From positions 1 to 34,180 of the forward strand of contig JAFXQX010000005.1 of the NCBI GenBank assembly GCA_017526745.1: 34,180 nt of DNA. Direction: 5' to 3'. The position numbers and the translations under genes were made by a program. Under the pieces are notes generated by a model. The model did no database searches, had not been told where the DNA came from, and was given only the letters and a program-made list of their open reading frames with translations. Shown here in pieces: positions 8,137-15,721 of the stretch. How positions within the stretch are numbered: position 1 is the first letter of the stretch; every line of letters starts with the position of its first letter. Origin of the DNA: Lachnospiraceae bacterium (GTDB lineage: Bacteria > Bacillota > Clostridia > Lachnospirales > Lachnospiraceae).

Positions 8137-8275
8137 GACCGATACACTCCATACAGATATTGATGGCCTTTTTCAGGACCGTGTCAACCTCTCCGCGACA
8201 GATGCCGAACGCAATACATGCTATCGATGCGAGGATCAGAACATAAGTTACCCAGATCGGAACCGTTCGTTTCAT
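8129..8275 (-). CDS. CD1871A-family CXXC motif small membrane protein
   Basis: I choose the ATG at 8275 because GGGGAAGG stands about 10 bases upstream on the minus strand and it gives the usual length near 50 residues; a longer frame from 8311 has almost no RBS. The 48-residue product has one membrane helix (VTYVLILASIACIAFGI) followed by RGEVDTVLKKAINICMECIGLG. The C-terminal CMEC with GLG is the mark of the CD1871A family, which is regularly linked to a 4Fe-4S membrane protein. A role in thiol or electron transfer at the membrane is inferred from the pair and is not proven. Confidence 0.82.
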   Translation of the reverse strand: MKRTVPIWVTYVLILASIACIAFGICRGEVDTVLKKAINICMECIGLG

Positions 8276-8436
8276 AGCTTCTTTACCTTCCCCTTTCTTC
8301 TTACTCTCCATTTGTCCGAATTATGATATCATATATATTATACTACATATGATATGGGGAATACTTGAAGTATTTGTTTTTGTATCGGGATGGGATCACA
8401 GCCGTTACAATGCGTACCATATAGACTGGAGAGAGT

Positions 8437-9210
8437 ATGGCGGTAGAAGATGGTGTTTGGATCATGAAGGGGCTTGACTGGAATGATCCGTATCGAATTC
8501 GAACATGGCAGGAACTGGTCAACTGGATAAATGAGGTTGGCTTTCTTCCCCTGTTTGCAAACGATATTGAAGGGTTTTCAGTGGAAGAACACGTATCTCC
8601 GGATTACTGGTGGACCGGTATTAAAGAGGAGGATCCCTGGGAATGGCGCGAGATCATTGCGGCAAGCCATAAGGTTTGTTACGGAAAGTTTTTTGCGCAG
8701 AAGGCAGGGTTTATCAGCCTGGAATGGCTGCCTTACTTTGCAAATTACAGACGCAGCGGATATGATTTTGACTCACGCTGGGAGGATGGCCTTTCAAACC
8801 GCAGGGAAAAGAAGATCATGGACATGCTTACAGGCAGGGACGAGGACGGAGATGTAACATTTCCCGATGATCAGATCCTTTCTACAGAGCTTAAGAAGAA
8901 AGCCGGATTCGGAAAGGGCGGCGAGAAGAATTATTCCGGTATCATAACAGGCCTGCAGATGCAGACATATCTGGTGATAACCGATTTTTGCAGACGAAGG
9001 AATAAACGAGGCGAAGAGTATGGAATGCCGGTGTCCATTATGCTTCCTCCCGAAGCAATATGGGGATATGAAACCGTAACGGCTGCATATGCTGAAAGCC
9101 CGGGCAAAAGCTATGACAGGATCATTACACGTATCAGGCAGCAGTTTGCCGGTGCGGATGAAGCAGATATAATAAAGATCATCGGAAAACAACCTGAAAG
9201 TCATACATAA
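8437..9210 (+). CDS. AlkZ-related protein
   Basis: The protein is 257 residues, soluble and rich in Trp and Tyr, with WNDPYRIRTWQELVNWINEVGFLPLF near the start, DPWEWREIIA and FISLEWLPYFANYRRSGYDF in the middle, and GFGKGGEKNYSGIITGLQMQTYL followed by a conserved C-terminal region. I recognise this pattern as the group annotated AlkZ-related, distantly connected to the AlkZ/YcaQ winged-helix DNA glycosylases that open interstrand crosslinks. The catalytic QxQ/QxD motif of true AlkZ is not evident, so glycosylase activity should not be assumed. ATG 8437 has GGAGAG just upstream; ATG 8464 is an alternative with a poorer site. It is monocistronic. Confidence 0.7.
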   Translation: MAVEDGVWIMKGLDWNDPYRIRTWQELVNWINEVGFLPLFANDIEGFSVEEHVSPDYWWTGIKEEDPWEWREIIAASHKVCYGKFFAQKAGFISLEWLPYFANYRRSGYDFDSRWEDGLSNRREKKIMDMLTGRDEDGDVTFPDDQILSTELKKKAGFGKGGEKNYSGIITGLQMQTYLVITDFCRRRNKRGEEYGMPVSIMLPPEAIWGYETVTAAYAESPGKSYDRIITRIRQQFAGADEADIIKIIGKQPESHT

Positions 9211-9240
9211 CAGTTTAGATAGAACTTGAAATATTCAATC

Positions 9241-9269
9241 TTGACATTTCCGGGAATAAATCATATTTT
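9241..9269 (+). promoter_or_regulatory. Promoter of the GG-leader peptide gene
   Basis: A perfect TTGACA (9241-9246), a 17-base spacer and TATTTT (9264-9269) stand 40 bases before the chosen start at 9310. This promoter lies after an upstream in-frame ATG at about 9226, so translation from there is unlikely. Confidence 0.7.
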
Positions 9270-9309
9270 GACTATAACAGCAAGAGGTTTGAATTGGGAG
9301 GAAAATGGA

Positions 9310-9492
9310 ATGGAACTTACTGATGTTGCAAAAAACAAACTTAAAAATGCTGATTCCAAAGAGGAAGTTCAGAATATCTTTCAGGATATAAAGAATGGTA
9401 CAAAGGCCGCAGGTGTGCTCTTAAGCGACGATGACCTTGATCAGGTATCAGGAGGGGCGTGGTTCGGTCAAATTCCTGAGCGGGAGAGGTAA
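9310..9492 (+). CDS. Orphan double-glycine leader peptide (Nif11-like/bacteriocin-type precursor)
   Basis: The product is 60 residues, starting MELTDVAKNKLKNADSKEEV. ATG 9310 is supported by GGGAGGA 7 bases upstream and the promoter at 9241. The acidic helical leader ends in LSDDDLDQVSGG, the classical Gly-Gly cleavage motif used by peptidase-containing (C39) ABC exporters. The part after GG is only AWFGQIPERER, 11 residues without Cys, Ser or Thr, so a lanthipeptide or sactipeptide core is not possible. The window holds no modification enzyme, C39 transporter or immunity gene. It may be a signalling peptide, a precursor matured by enzymes elsewhere, or a decayed bacteriocin gene. The next gene converges 3 bases away. 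Confidence 0.72.
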   Translation: MELTDVAKNKLKNADSKEEVQNIFQDIKNGTKAAGVLLSDDDLDQVSGGAWFGQIPERER

Positions 9493-9495
9493 ACA

Positions 9496-10008
9496 CTATT
9501 CTCCCCAAACAGGATACTCGTCTACAACCGTATATATCATCCCCGCCTTGCCCCGGTCAGAGCGCATTAAAGAGATGAACCCAACATCCATCCTGGCAGG
9601 AAACGGTGCATCGGCTGGGATGCCTTTTGGATATTCAAACTTTCTTGCAACTGTAATGTGAGGTGAGAATTTCTTTTTATCGAAAGGGATACCGTTGTCG
9701 GCAAGAGCTTTCCGGATACGTTTTACATCAGTCTCAAGCCCCCGGTCTTCTTTGATACCTGCCCAGAAAGTATCGCCGAAACATCCGAACCCTTCTATCA
9801 CAAGCCTTACGGGCTCAAATGATACATATCTCAGCACTTCCGATACCCGGTAAGGATCACTGTATTCCCCGATAAAAGCAAGCGTCAGATGAAGATTCTC
9901 ACGGGGCGTAAAGTTTCCCTTAACACCCTGCAGCCGGAGCCTTTTTTGTATAAAACAAAGCTCATCTTTTATTTGATCGTCAGGTACTATTGCCAGAAAT
10001 AATCTCAT
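9496..10008 (-). CDS. thpR: RNA 2',3'-cyclic phosphodiesterase (2'-5' RNA ligase family)
   Basis: The enzyme belongs to the 2H phosphoesterases, which open 2',3'-cyclic phosphates on RNA; older names call it 2'-5' RNA ligase LigT. At 170 residues it has the usual size. Both catalytic HxTx motifs are intact: H40-LTL in ENLHLTLAFIG and H117-ITV in FSPHITVARK. The N-terminus MRLFLAIVPDD is typical. I choose the ATG at 10008 because GGGGGG stands a few bases upstream on the minus strand and the family N-terminus starts here; the frame is open to 10050. The cellular target is unknown for most bacteria. Confidence 0.93.
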   Translation of the reverse strand: MRLFLAIVPDDQIKDELCFIQKRLRLQGVKGNFTPRENLHLTLAFIGEYSDPYRVSEVLRYVSFEPVRLVIEGFGCFGDTFWAGIKEDRGLETDVKRIRKALADNGIPFDKKKFSPHITVARKFEYPKGIPADAPFPARMDVGFISLMRSDRGKAGMIYTVVDEYPVWGE

Positions 10009-10058
10009 GTTTCCCCCCGTTTTTGGAAGTTTATCATAGAAAATGAACACGATGCAAG

Positions 10059-10087
10059 TTGTTCATCAGCTTCAATTCATATATAAT
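10059..10087 (+). promoter_or_regulatory. Promoter before the damaged HD-GYP region
   Basis: TTGTTC (10059-10064), exactly 17 bases, then a consensus TATAAT (10082-10087). An AGGAGG follows at 10098, so a translated message was intended here. Confidence 0.65.
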
Positions 10088-10109
10088 CCTTGATGTTAGG
10101 AGGATATAT

Positions 10110-10215
10110 TTGGCTCATGACAAGGATCAGAAAAAGAACCATAGCGGCATTTATCATCACGCTGGCCAGAAACAGCACATGGACCAAAGCTTTTGATCTG
10201 AACAATGAAGGTTAA
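10110..10215 (+). pseudogene. Broken 5' part of a gene upstream of the HD-GYP remnant
   Basis: AGGAGG (10098-10103) is ideally placed for TTG 10110, which opens a 28-codon frame. ATG 10117 in another frame encodes MTRIRKRTIAAFIITLA, like the start of a membrane helix, but ends at 10215 after 32 codons. Neither frame continues into the HD-GYP frame, which has an in-frame TGA at 10199-10201. I read this as the remains of the N-terminus of a larger signalling protein. Confidence 0.4.
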
Positions 10216-10756
10216 ACTGACATTCAACAAACAGGTTTTTCTTACGTCCGCATGGAACGGATCTCTTGAGATCCATCAGATAAACGATGACAAAAAAAGA
10301 GTTGATACCATACCGGATCTGAGGGAATACATTGCGGATGATTATGATATCGAGACATTTACTGGATTTATCGATGCAAAGGATCCGTACACAAACGGTC
10401 ATTCCAAGAGGGTTGCCGATTACACGAGAATGATCGCCGAGAAGAAGGGGTATGAGGGAGAAGAACTCGACAGCGTTTATTATATTGCACTTCTTCATGA
10501 CTGCGGAAAGATAGGTGTACCCGACAACATATTAAGAAAGCCCGGAAGGCTCACGGATGAAGAGTTTGAAGTCATCAAGTCACATACGGATGCATTTGAT
10601 GCGATGAACTCCAACAGGGTATACAGAAACAAACTGACGAAAGAGGACATTGTAAACGAGATAGAAAAGAACAAAGGCAAACAGTTTGATCCGAAGATCG
10701 CAGATACTTTCCTTCGTCTCATCAGGGACAAAAGTATCGACTTCGACCTGAGCTGA
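10205..10756 (+). pseudogene. HD-GYP phosphodiesterase remnant lacking the GYP segment
   Basis: The frame encodes 183 residues. AKDPYTNGHSKRVADYT and ALLHDCGKIGVPDNILRKPGRLTDEEFEVIKSHT (residues 58-128) are the first half of an HD-GYP domain, with the HD pair at 98-99. The next residues are DAFDAMNSNRVYR (129-141), which in intact proteins come about 50 residues later. The segment with HHERxDGxGYP is missing, without loss of frame. HD-GYP enzymes hydrolyse cyclic di-GMP with a metal site that needs residues from the missing part, so the product should be inactive as such. No RBS precedes ATG 10205. A stable regulatory remnant cannot be excluded. Confidence 0.7.
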
Positions 10757-10757
10757 T

Positions 10758-11738
10758 ATGGCAGATCTGTACCTTGCTCCGATGGAGGAGATCACGGGAT
10801 ATGTATTTAGAAATGCTCTTTCCAGACATTTCGGATCTGTTGACAGATTCTACACTCCGTTCATATCCCCTGACAACAGGATAATGAAGACCAGAGCCGG
10901 AAGAGAGCTTCTGCCGGATAATAACAGAGGTCTTAATGTGATACCGCAGCTTCTGACAAACAGCGCTGAGCTGTTTAATGAAGCTGCGGATCTTATTGCA
11001 GACATGGGATATGACGAGATCAATATCAACTTCGGCTGCCCGTCAAATACCGTTGCCGCCAAGTTCAAAGGAAGCGGGATACTTCGCGATCCGGATCTTA
11101 TGGACAGATTTCTTGACGGAGTGTTTAACGGAAAGGACAGCATACTCAGGAGATATCCTTCATTTCGCATTTCCGTAAAAACAAGAGTCGGATACAATGA
11201 CACTTCCGACCTTCCCAGGGCAGTCGAGGTTTTAAACCGCTATCCCATCTGTGAACTTATCGTTCATCCGAGGATCAAAAAAGACATATATTCCGGAATG
11301 CCGAGAATGGAGGCATTCGACTACGCCGTAGCAAACTTTAAAGCGCCGGTCTCATATAATGGGGATATCAGATCCTGCACAGACTATGAACGGATATCTG
11401 AAAAATACAGGGAAAACATCACCGGAATCATGATCGGCCGTGCGGCTGTTGTCGACCCCGGGATATTCCGCCTTATCAGGACCCAAACTGCGACGACCAA
11501 AAAGGAACTGTATGATTTTCTTCAGGATATATATGAAACATACAAAAATGATTACAGTCCCGAAAATGCACTGTCCAAGATGAAGGAAGTGTGGACATAT
11601 ACTTCCGGACTGATAAGTGACGAAAAAGAACGCGCGGCCGTTATCAAATCCATAATCAAATCAAAGAATGAATCTCAATATAAAGATGCGGTAACAGTAG
11701 CATTTTCACGTCTGCCAAAGATTGTGGAAAATCTCTGA
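10758..11738 (+). CDS. tRNA-dihydrouridine synthase family protein
   Basis: The 326-residue FMN enzyme reduces specific uridines in tRNA to dihydrouridine with NADPH. Family signs are LYLAPMEEITGYVFR at the start, INFGCPSNTVAAKFKGSGIL with the catalytic Cys94, VKTRVG with K141, IVHPR with H170, YNGDI and MIGRAA for phosphate and flavin binding. The length is normal. APMEE replaces the more common APMAG, as seen in a Firmicute subgroup; I cannot say which tRNA position it modifies. ATG 10758 comes 1 base after the stop of the HD-GYP remnant and has only a weak RBS, so it probably shares the promoter at 10059. Confidence 0.9.
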   Translation: MADLYLAPMEEITGYVFRNALSRHFGSVDRFYTPFISPDNRIMKTRAGRELLPDNNRGLNVIPQLLTNSAELFNEAADLIADMGYDEININFGCPSNTVAAKFKGSGILRDPDLMDRFLDGVFNGKDSILRRYPSFRISVKTRVGYNDTSDLPRAVEVLNRYPICELIVHPRIKKDIYSGMPRMEAFDYAVANFKAPVSYNGDIRSCTDYERISEKYRENITGIMIGRAAVVDPGIFRLIRTQTATTKKELYDFLQDIYETYKNDYSPENALSKMKEVWTYTSGLISDEKERAAVIKSIIKSKNESQYKDAVTVAFSRLPKIVENL

Positions 11739-11789
11739 CGTATGATTTACAATAATCGTATATGACCATGATCAGGGGGGGGTCGCTGT

Positions 11790-12248
11790 ATGGATTATAA
11801 ATATGTCAGGATACAGGGACTGGAGCTGGCCGAGAACACGCTCTATCCAAAAGGTATATTCAGCATGTGCTGGGGCCTTATCCAGAACGGGATCATGGAG
11901 GAAGAGGATGCAGATCTGTTCCGCGAGATCGATGCATGGTTTGCCGAGATCCTGCCATGGCCGCCACAGTGCCAAAGACGTGAGAACGTTGTCTGTTTTT
12001 TCAAAACAGAAAACACCGAGATGATGATGAAGCTGATCCGTCCGGCATTATGGCTTCTCGAAAAATACTCGCATCCTTACAATGTCGTATATACAAATAT
12101 GCCCGGCGAGATAGTTTACGAGGATGATTATCAGATCGTGGTGAAGGCCGGGATGCCTCTTAAGATCGAGAAGATGCAGCCGTCCTGGAGCGAGGGCCAG
12201 GGCAATCCCGAAGATGAGGCGGATAAAGAAAAAGAGATGTTTTATTAA
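11790..12248 (+). CDS. Conserved-looking soluble protein of unknown function
   Basis: The protein is 152 residues with a GGGGGG RBS about 9 bases before ATG 11790. It has a Trp- and Cys-containing N-terminal half (KGIFSMCWGLIQNGIM, FAEILPWPPQC), a central stretch MMMKLIRPALWLLEKYSHPYNVVYTN and an acidic tail. No membrane segment, signal peptide or catalytic motif is evident. It lies alone between the dihydrouridine synthase and the SGNH hydrolase, 30 bases before the latter, so the two may be co-transcribed. I do not recognise the family. Confidence 0.75.
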   Translation: MDYKYVRIQGLELAENTLYPKGIFSMCWGLIQNGIMEEEDADLFREIDAWFAEILPWPPQCQRRENVVCFFKTENTEMMMKLIRPALWLLEKYSHPYNVVYTNMPGEIVYEDDYQIVVKAGMPLKIEKMQPSWSEGQGNPEDEADKEKEMFY

Positions 12249-12278
12249 AAATAAGATCGATACAGGAGGGACCGGTTA

Positions 12279-12920
12279 ATGAAAAGGATAGTCTGCTTTG
12301 GTGATTCGAATACATACGGTTATAACCCCGAAACGGGAGGAAGATACGGCGAGGATATCCGCTGGCCGAAGGTTTTGCAAAAACTCCTCGGGGATGAGTA
12401 TGAGATCATTGAGGAAGGTCAGAACGGCAGGACCATCGCAAACGAGGATCCGTGGGAGGGGGGAACAAAGTGCGGTATGGATTATGTTCTTCCTATGCTC
12501 GAGACAAAGCGCCCGGATCTTCTGGCGATAATGCTCGGATCAAACGATCTGAAGTCCAAATTCAATCTTCCCGCTCCGGATATCGCAGGGAGCCTCATCA
12601 CGATGATCATGAAGATAAGGGGGTATTGCGAACATTACATCGGATGCCCTGATATGAAGATACTGATAATAGCCCCTCCGGCACTGTCAGAACCATTTTC
12701 CGAATCGTATTTCGCCACCTTCTTTGATGAAGAAAGTGTGGTAGGAAAATCGATCGAGCTTGCAAAATGGTATGAGCTTGTTGCAAAAGAACACGGATGT
12801 TACTTCCTTAACGTCACAAAAGAAGTAAGTGCCGGATCTGTTGATCATCTGCACCTTGATCCCAAAGGTCACGAAAAGATGGCACAGCTGGTAAGGGACT
12901 GCGTTACACAGATACTGTAG
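12279..12920 (+). CDS. SGNH/GDSL hydrolase (arylesterase-like)
   Basis: The 213-residue enzyme has all SGNH blocks: GDSN with catalytic Ser10, the Gly of QNGRT (about 48-52), GSND with Asn89 and D189-x-x-H192 in SVDHLHLD. WEGG and GxDYVLPMLETKRPD match the intracellular arylesterase subgroup. No signal peptide is present, so it works in the cytoplasm on small acyl or acetyl esters; acetylated sugar fragments are a reasonable but unproven substrate in this genome. GGAGGG stands 8 bases before ATG 12279. The neighbours give little functional hint. Confidence 0.9.
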   Translation: MKRIVCFGDSNTYGYNPETGGRYGEDIRWPKVLQKLLGDEYEIIEEGQNGRTIANEDPWEGGTKCGMDYVLPMLETKRPDLLAIMLGSNDLKSKFNLPAPDIAGSLITMIMKIRGYCEHYIGCPDMKILIIAPPALSEPFSESYFATFFDEESVVGKSIELAKWYELVAKEHGCYFLNVTKEVSAGSVDHLHLDPKGHEKMAQLVRDCVTQIL

Positions 12921-12945
12921 TATTATTCAATCAGGAGAGATTATC

Positions 12946-13614
12946 ATGAGATCCATGGTCAAGATCATCAGACGCATAAGTTTTTTCGTGACGGTGACAA
13001 TGCTTGTCATGCTGTGTGCATGCTCGAATCAGAAAAAGGTGCCGGAAGAAACCTCCACATCCGAAACAACAGAATACAAAGATCCGAAAACAAATATCGA
13101 TACGATAGAGGAATCCGTTGACGGTTCGGATGATACATCCAAAACAGACACAGCAGCGTCTTATGAACTGATGGATTACTTCGGGGCAAATATCGAAGAT
13201 GTTGCATGTGATTTTCCCTCCCTTGAGATATCGGTAAACGAGGGCATATATGATAAGGATGGAGCCCAGTTTATCGACAGGAAAGAGGATGAGGACGGAA
13301 GGCTGTGCGGCCCTACGTTTGACGTTGATTCAAACGGAGTCGTGGCCGGGATCGAATACAGCGGAAAGGAGCATTCACTTTCGGGCTTTACTGCCGGTAT
13401 GGCCATGAAGGATATCATGGATGATCTTAAGAAGGACGGATGGACCCTTTCCGATGTGGATCTTACACATGGAACATCGCAGATATACGTATTATTCGGA
13501 AAAGATGATATGGAGATATGCATCGTATCGGATGCGGAAGGCGAGTTCGGGCATACTGAGGAAAGTGATGTTTCCGGAAATGCAAACATCATCTCAGTCA
13601 GTAAGAAACACTGA
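12946..13614 (+). CDS. Lipoprotein of unknown function
   Basis: The 222-residue precursor has a basic N-terminus, a hydrophobic core (ISFFVTVTMLVML) and a lipobox LCAC, with the lipidated Cys near residue 26. A Ser/Thr/Glu-rich linker follows to about residue 70, then a compact domain with YFGANIEDVACDFPSLE and several Asp/Glu-rich strands. GGAGA stands 6 bases before ATG 12946. It ends 18 bases before the MoxR gene and may be its operon partner. The domain has no recognised family here. Confidence 0.8.
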   Translation: MRSMVKIIRRISFFVTVTMLVMLCACSNQKKVPEETSTSETTEYKDPKTNIDTIEESVDGSDDTSKTDTAASYELMDYFGANIEDVACDFPSLEISVNEGIYDKDGAQFIDRKEDEDGRLCGPTFDVDSNGVVAGIEYSGKEHSLSGFTAGMAMKDIMDDLKKDGWTLSDVDLTHGTSQIYVLFGKDDMEICIVSDAEGEFGHTEESDVSGNANIISVSKKH

Positions 13615-13632
13615 TCAGCCGGGAGTGTACGG

Positions 13633-14568
13633 ATGGATAAAACTGATATCATAAACAGACTGCGGGAGCAGACAAATGAATATTTCGTCGGGAAAGAAGG
13701 GGTCGTTGAGGATGTGCTCGTATGCCTTCTTGCGGGAGGACATATTCTTCTCGAAGATGTTCCGGGAGTCGGAAAGACTACTCTTGCACGGACGATCGCA
13801 CGCCTTATCGACTGTAGTTTTGCCAGGATCCAGTTCACCCCCGATACCCTTCCCGGAGATATAACGGGGCTGTCGGTCTATAACATGAAAACGGGTGATT
13901 TTGAGTTCAGGGAAGGCGTGATAATGCACCAGATGATCCTGGCTGACGAGATCAACAGAACATCTCCCAAGACACAGGCGGCGCTTCTTGAGGCAATGGC
14001 GGAAGGAAGAGTCACAGTCGATGGTATAAGTTATGATCTGGTGCAGCCCTTTATGGTGATAGCTACCCAGAATCCCGTCGAATTCCTGGGGACCTATCCG
14101 CTGCCCGAAGCCCAGATGGACAGGTTCATGATGAGGCTGACCATAGGCTACCCTGATGCGTCATCGGAGATACGGATGGCTTCAAACCATATCGCGAAGA
14201 AGACTGTTGAAGATATAACGAGCATCTGCAGTGCTTCTGATATCATCGGCCTCAGACAAGAGACAGCAAAAGTCCATTTCAAAGATATACTTCTCGGATA
14301 CGCACAGCAGATCGTCGCATCCACGCGAAATGAAAAGAGATTTGTCACTGGAGCAAGTCCGCGGGCATACCTGTCGCTGGTCGATGCATCCAGGGCAAAA
14401 GCCCTTCTTTCCGGCAGGGACTATGTTACACCGGACGACATCAAGGCTGTGGCGGTAAACGTTCTTCATCACAGGCTCACACTCACATCCGAGGCCAGGA
14501 TCAGAAAGGACGATATCGACCGGATAATAACGGAGAACCTTCTTGCCGTAAAGATACCGATGGAGTGA
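13633..14568 (+). CDS. MoxR family AAA+ ATPase
   Basis: The 311-residue ATPase has Walker A GVGKTT at 45-50, Walker B LADE at 103-106 followed by INRTSPK, and the sensor region VIATQNPVEFLGTYPLPEAQMDRF. MoxR proteins are chaperone-like ATPases that usually act with DUF58 and transglutaminase or VWA proteins at the membrane. GGGAG precedes ATG 13633 by about 8 bases. The DUF58 gene begins 7 bases after its stop. Confidence 0.95.
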   Translation: MDKTDIINRLREQTNEYFVGKEGVVEDVLVCLLAGGHILLEDVPGVGKTTLARTIARLIDCSFARIQFTPDTLPGDITGLSVYNMKTGDFEFREGVIMHQMILADEINRTSPKTQAALLEAMAEGRVTVDGISYDLVQPFMVIATQNPVEFLGTYPLPEAQMDRFMMRLTIGYPDASSEIRMASNHIAKKTVEDITSICSASDIIGLRQETAKVHFKDILLGYAQQIVASTRNEKRFVTGASPRAYLSLVDASRAKALLSGRDYVTPDDIKAVAVNVLHHRLTLTSEARIRKDDIDRIITENLLAVKIPME

Positions 14569-14575
14569 TCCTGTC

Positions 14576-15721
14576 ATGAGAAGGAACCGGATCATCTGGC
14601 TGACTCTTTATATCCTTTCTTTGATCGCCATCTCATTCTATGGCGGCGCTGTAAGTTTCGGAGCCTTCATCGTGCTTACCTGCGTGCCTGTCATATCCGC
14701 ATTTTATATCCTTCTTGTTATGATCTTTTTCAGGATATATCAGAAACTTGAAGGAAGGAATGTCGTTGCAAATCACAGAACGGAATTCTATTTCACGCTT
14801 CAGAATGAGAGCCTTATATCCTTTGCGGGAATACGCGTCACTTTTTATTCCGGTTATTCTACGATCGATGGTCTTGATGACAGGGCCGAATATGAGCTTG
14901 CTCCCCATTCGGGGATCAGAAAACAAACGGGCCTGATATGCAGATACCGCGGCGAATATGAGGTCGGTATCAAGACCATCATCGTTACCGACATGTTCCG
15001 TCTGATCATGATCTCATACAGAAACAAAGAGCCTCTCCGTGTAAGGGTAAGGCCCGATACCGTGATACTCTCATCGCTTAAAAGCGAGGCAGATATCATA
15101 ACAAGCGCAAGAGATTCGGGAGTCGATATAACAGAACCTGACGTTCTTGTCCGCAAATATGTACCGGGTGATGACAGACGTATGATCCACTGGAAGGCAA
15201 CTGCCGCAAGCGCAGAGCTTATGGTCAGAAACCGCATCGGACTCTACCGGTCGGGCGTTGCGATCATAATGGACCCAAGGCGGATAACAGAGGATGCCGC
15301 CATGTATATCCCCATCGAAAACAAAATGCTCGAAGAAGCGATCGCACTTACGCTTTACTACTGCAGCAGAAACGTCCGTATCGGATTCATGAGCCGTGAT
15401 ATCACTGCGGATATTGACAATATGGATGGTTTTGAGAGTTTCTATGAGAGCATGTGCGCATTTGATTTTGATGATGAAACCGACATCTCGGCCTTTTGGA
15501 ATGATGTGCTTTATTGTGCGTCTGTTGCGGACAAGACAGGCGTGTACTATCTGACGCATATCCTGGATGAGCAGACGGATTCGTTTATCAAAAAGATCGC
15601 ATCGGGAGGCCGGGCGGTCACGGTGATCTTAACGTCAGATGAAGGGGATATTTCATCATTTGGTTCCGAAAACATCATCAGGATCGGTACGGATGACGAT
15701 CTTAAGGAGGTGCTGGAATGA
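14576..15721 (+). CDS. DUF58 domain membrane protein
   Basis: The 381-residue protein starts with two membrane segments (about residues 7-25 and 29-52). After a beta-rich stretch, the DUF58 signature KYVPGDDRRMIHWKATA appears near 188-206 and is followed by LMVRNRIG and a VWA-like C-terminal fold. GGAGTGA stands 7 bases upstream of ATG 14576. It overlaps the next gene by 4 bases (ATGA). The family is found with MoxR ATPases and TgpA-type transglutaminases, and the same set is here complete. The process it serves is not known. Confidence 0.92.
   Translation: MRRNRIIWLTLYILSLIAISFYGGAVSFGAFIVLTCVPVISAFYILLVMIFFRIYQKLEGRNVVANHRTEFYFTLQNESLISFAGIRVTFYSGYSTIDGLDDRAEYELAPHSGIRKQTGLICRYRGEYEVGIKTIIVTDMFRLIMISYRNKEPLRVRVRPDTVILSSLKSEADIITSARDSGVDITEPDVLVRKYVPGDDRRMIHWKATAASAELMVRNRIGLYRSGVAIIMDPRRITEDAAMYIPIENKMLEEAIALTLYYCSRNVRIGFMSRDITADIDNMDGFESFYESMCAFDFDDETDISAFWNDVLYCASVADKTGVYYLTHILDEQTDSFIKKIASGGRAVTVILTSDEGDISSFGSENIIRIGTDDDLKEVLE

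Noticed and set aside
9226-9309. Longer start for the GG-leader peptide gene
   Set aside because: The extra 28 codons begin before the consensus promoter and have no RBS, while ATG 9310 has GGGAGGA at the right distance.
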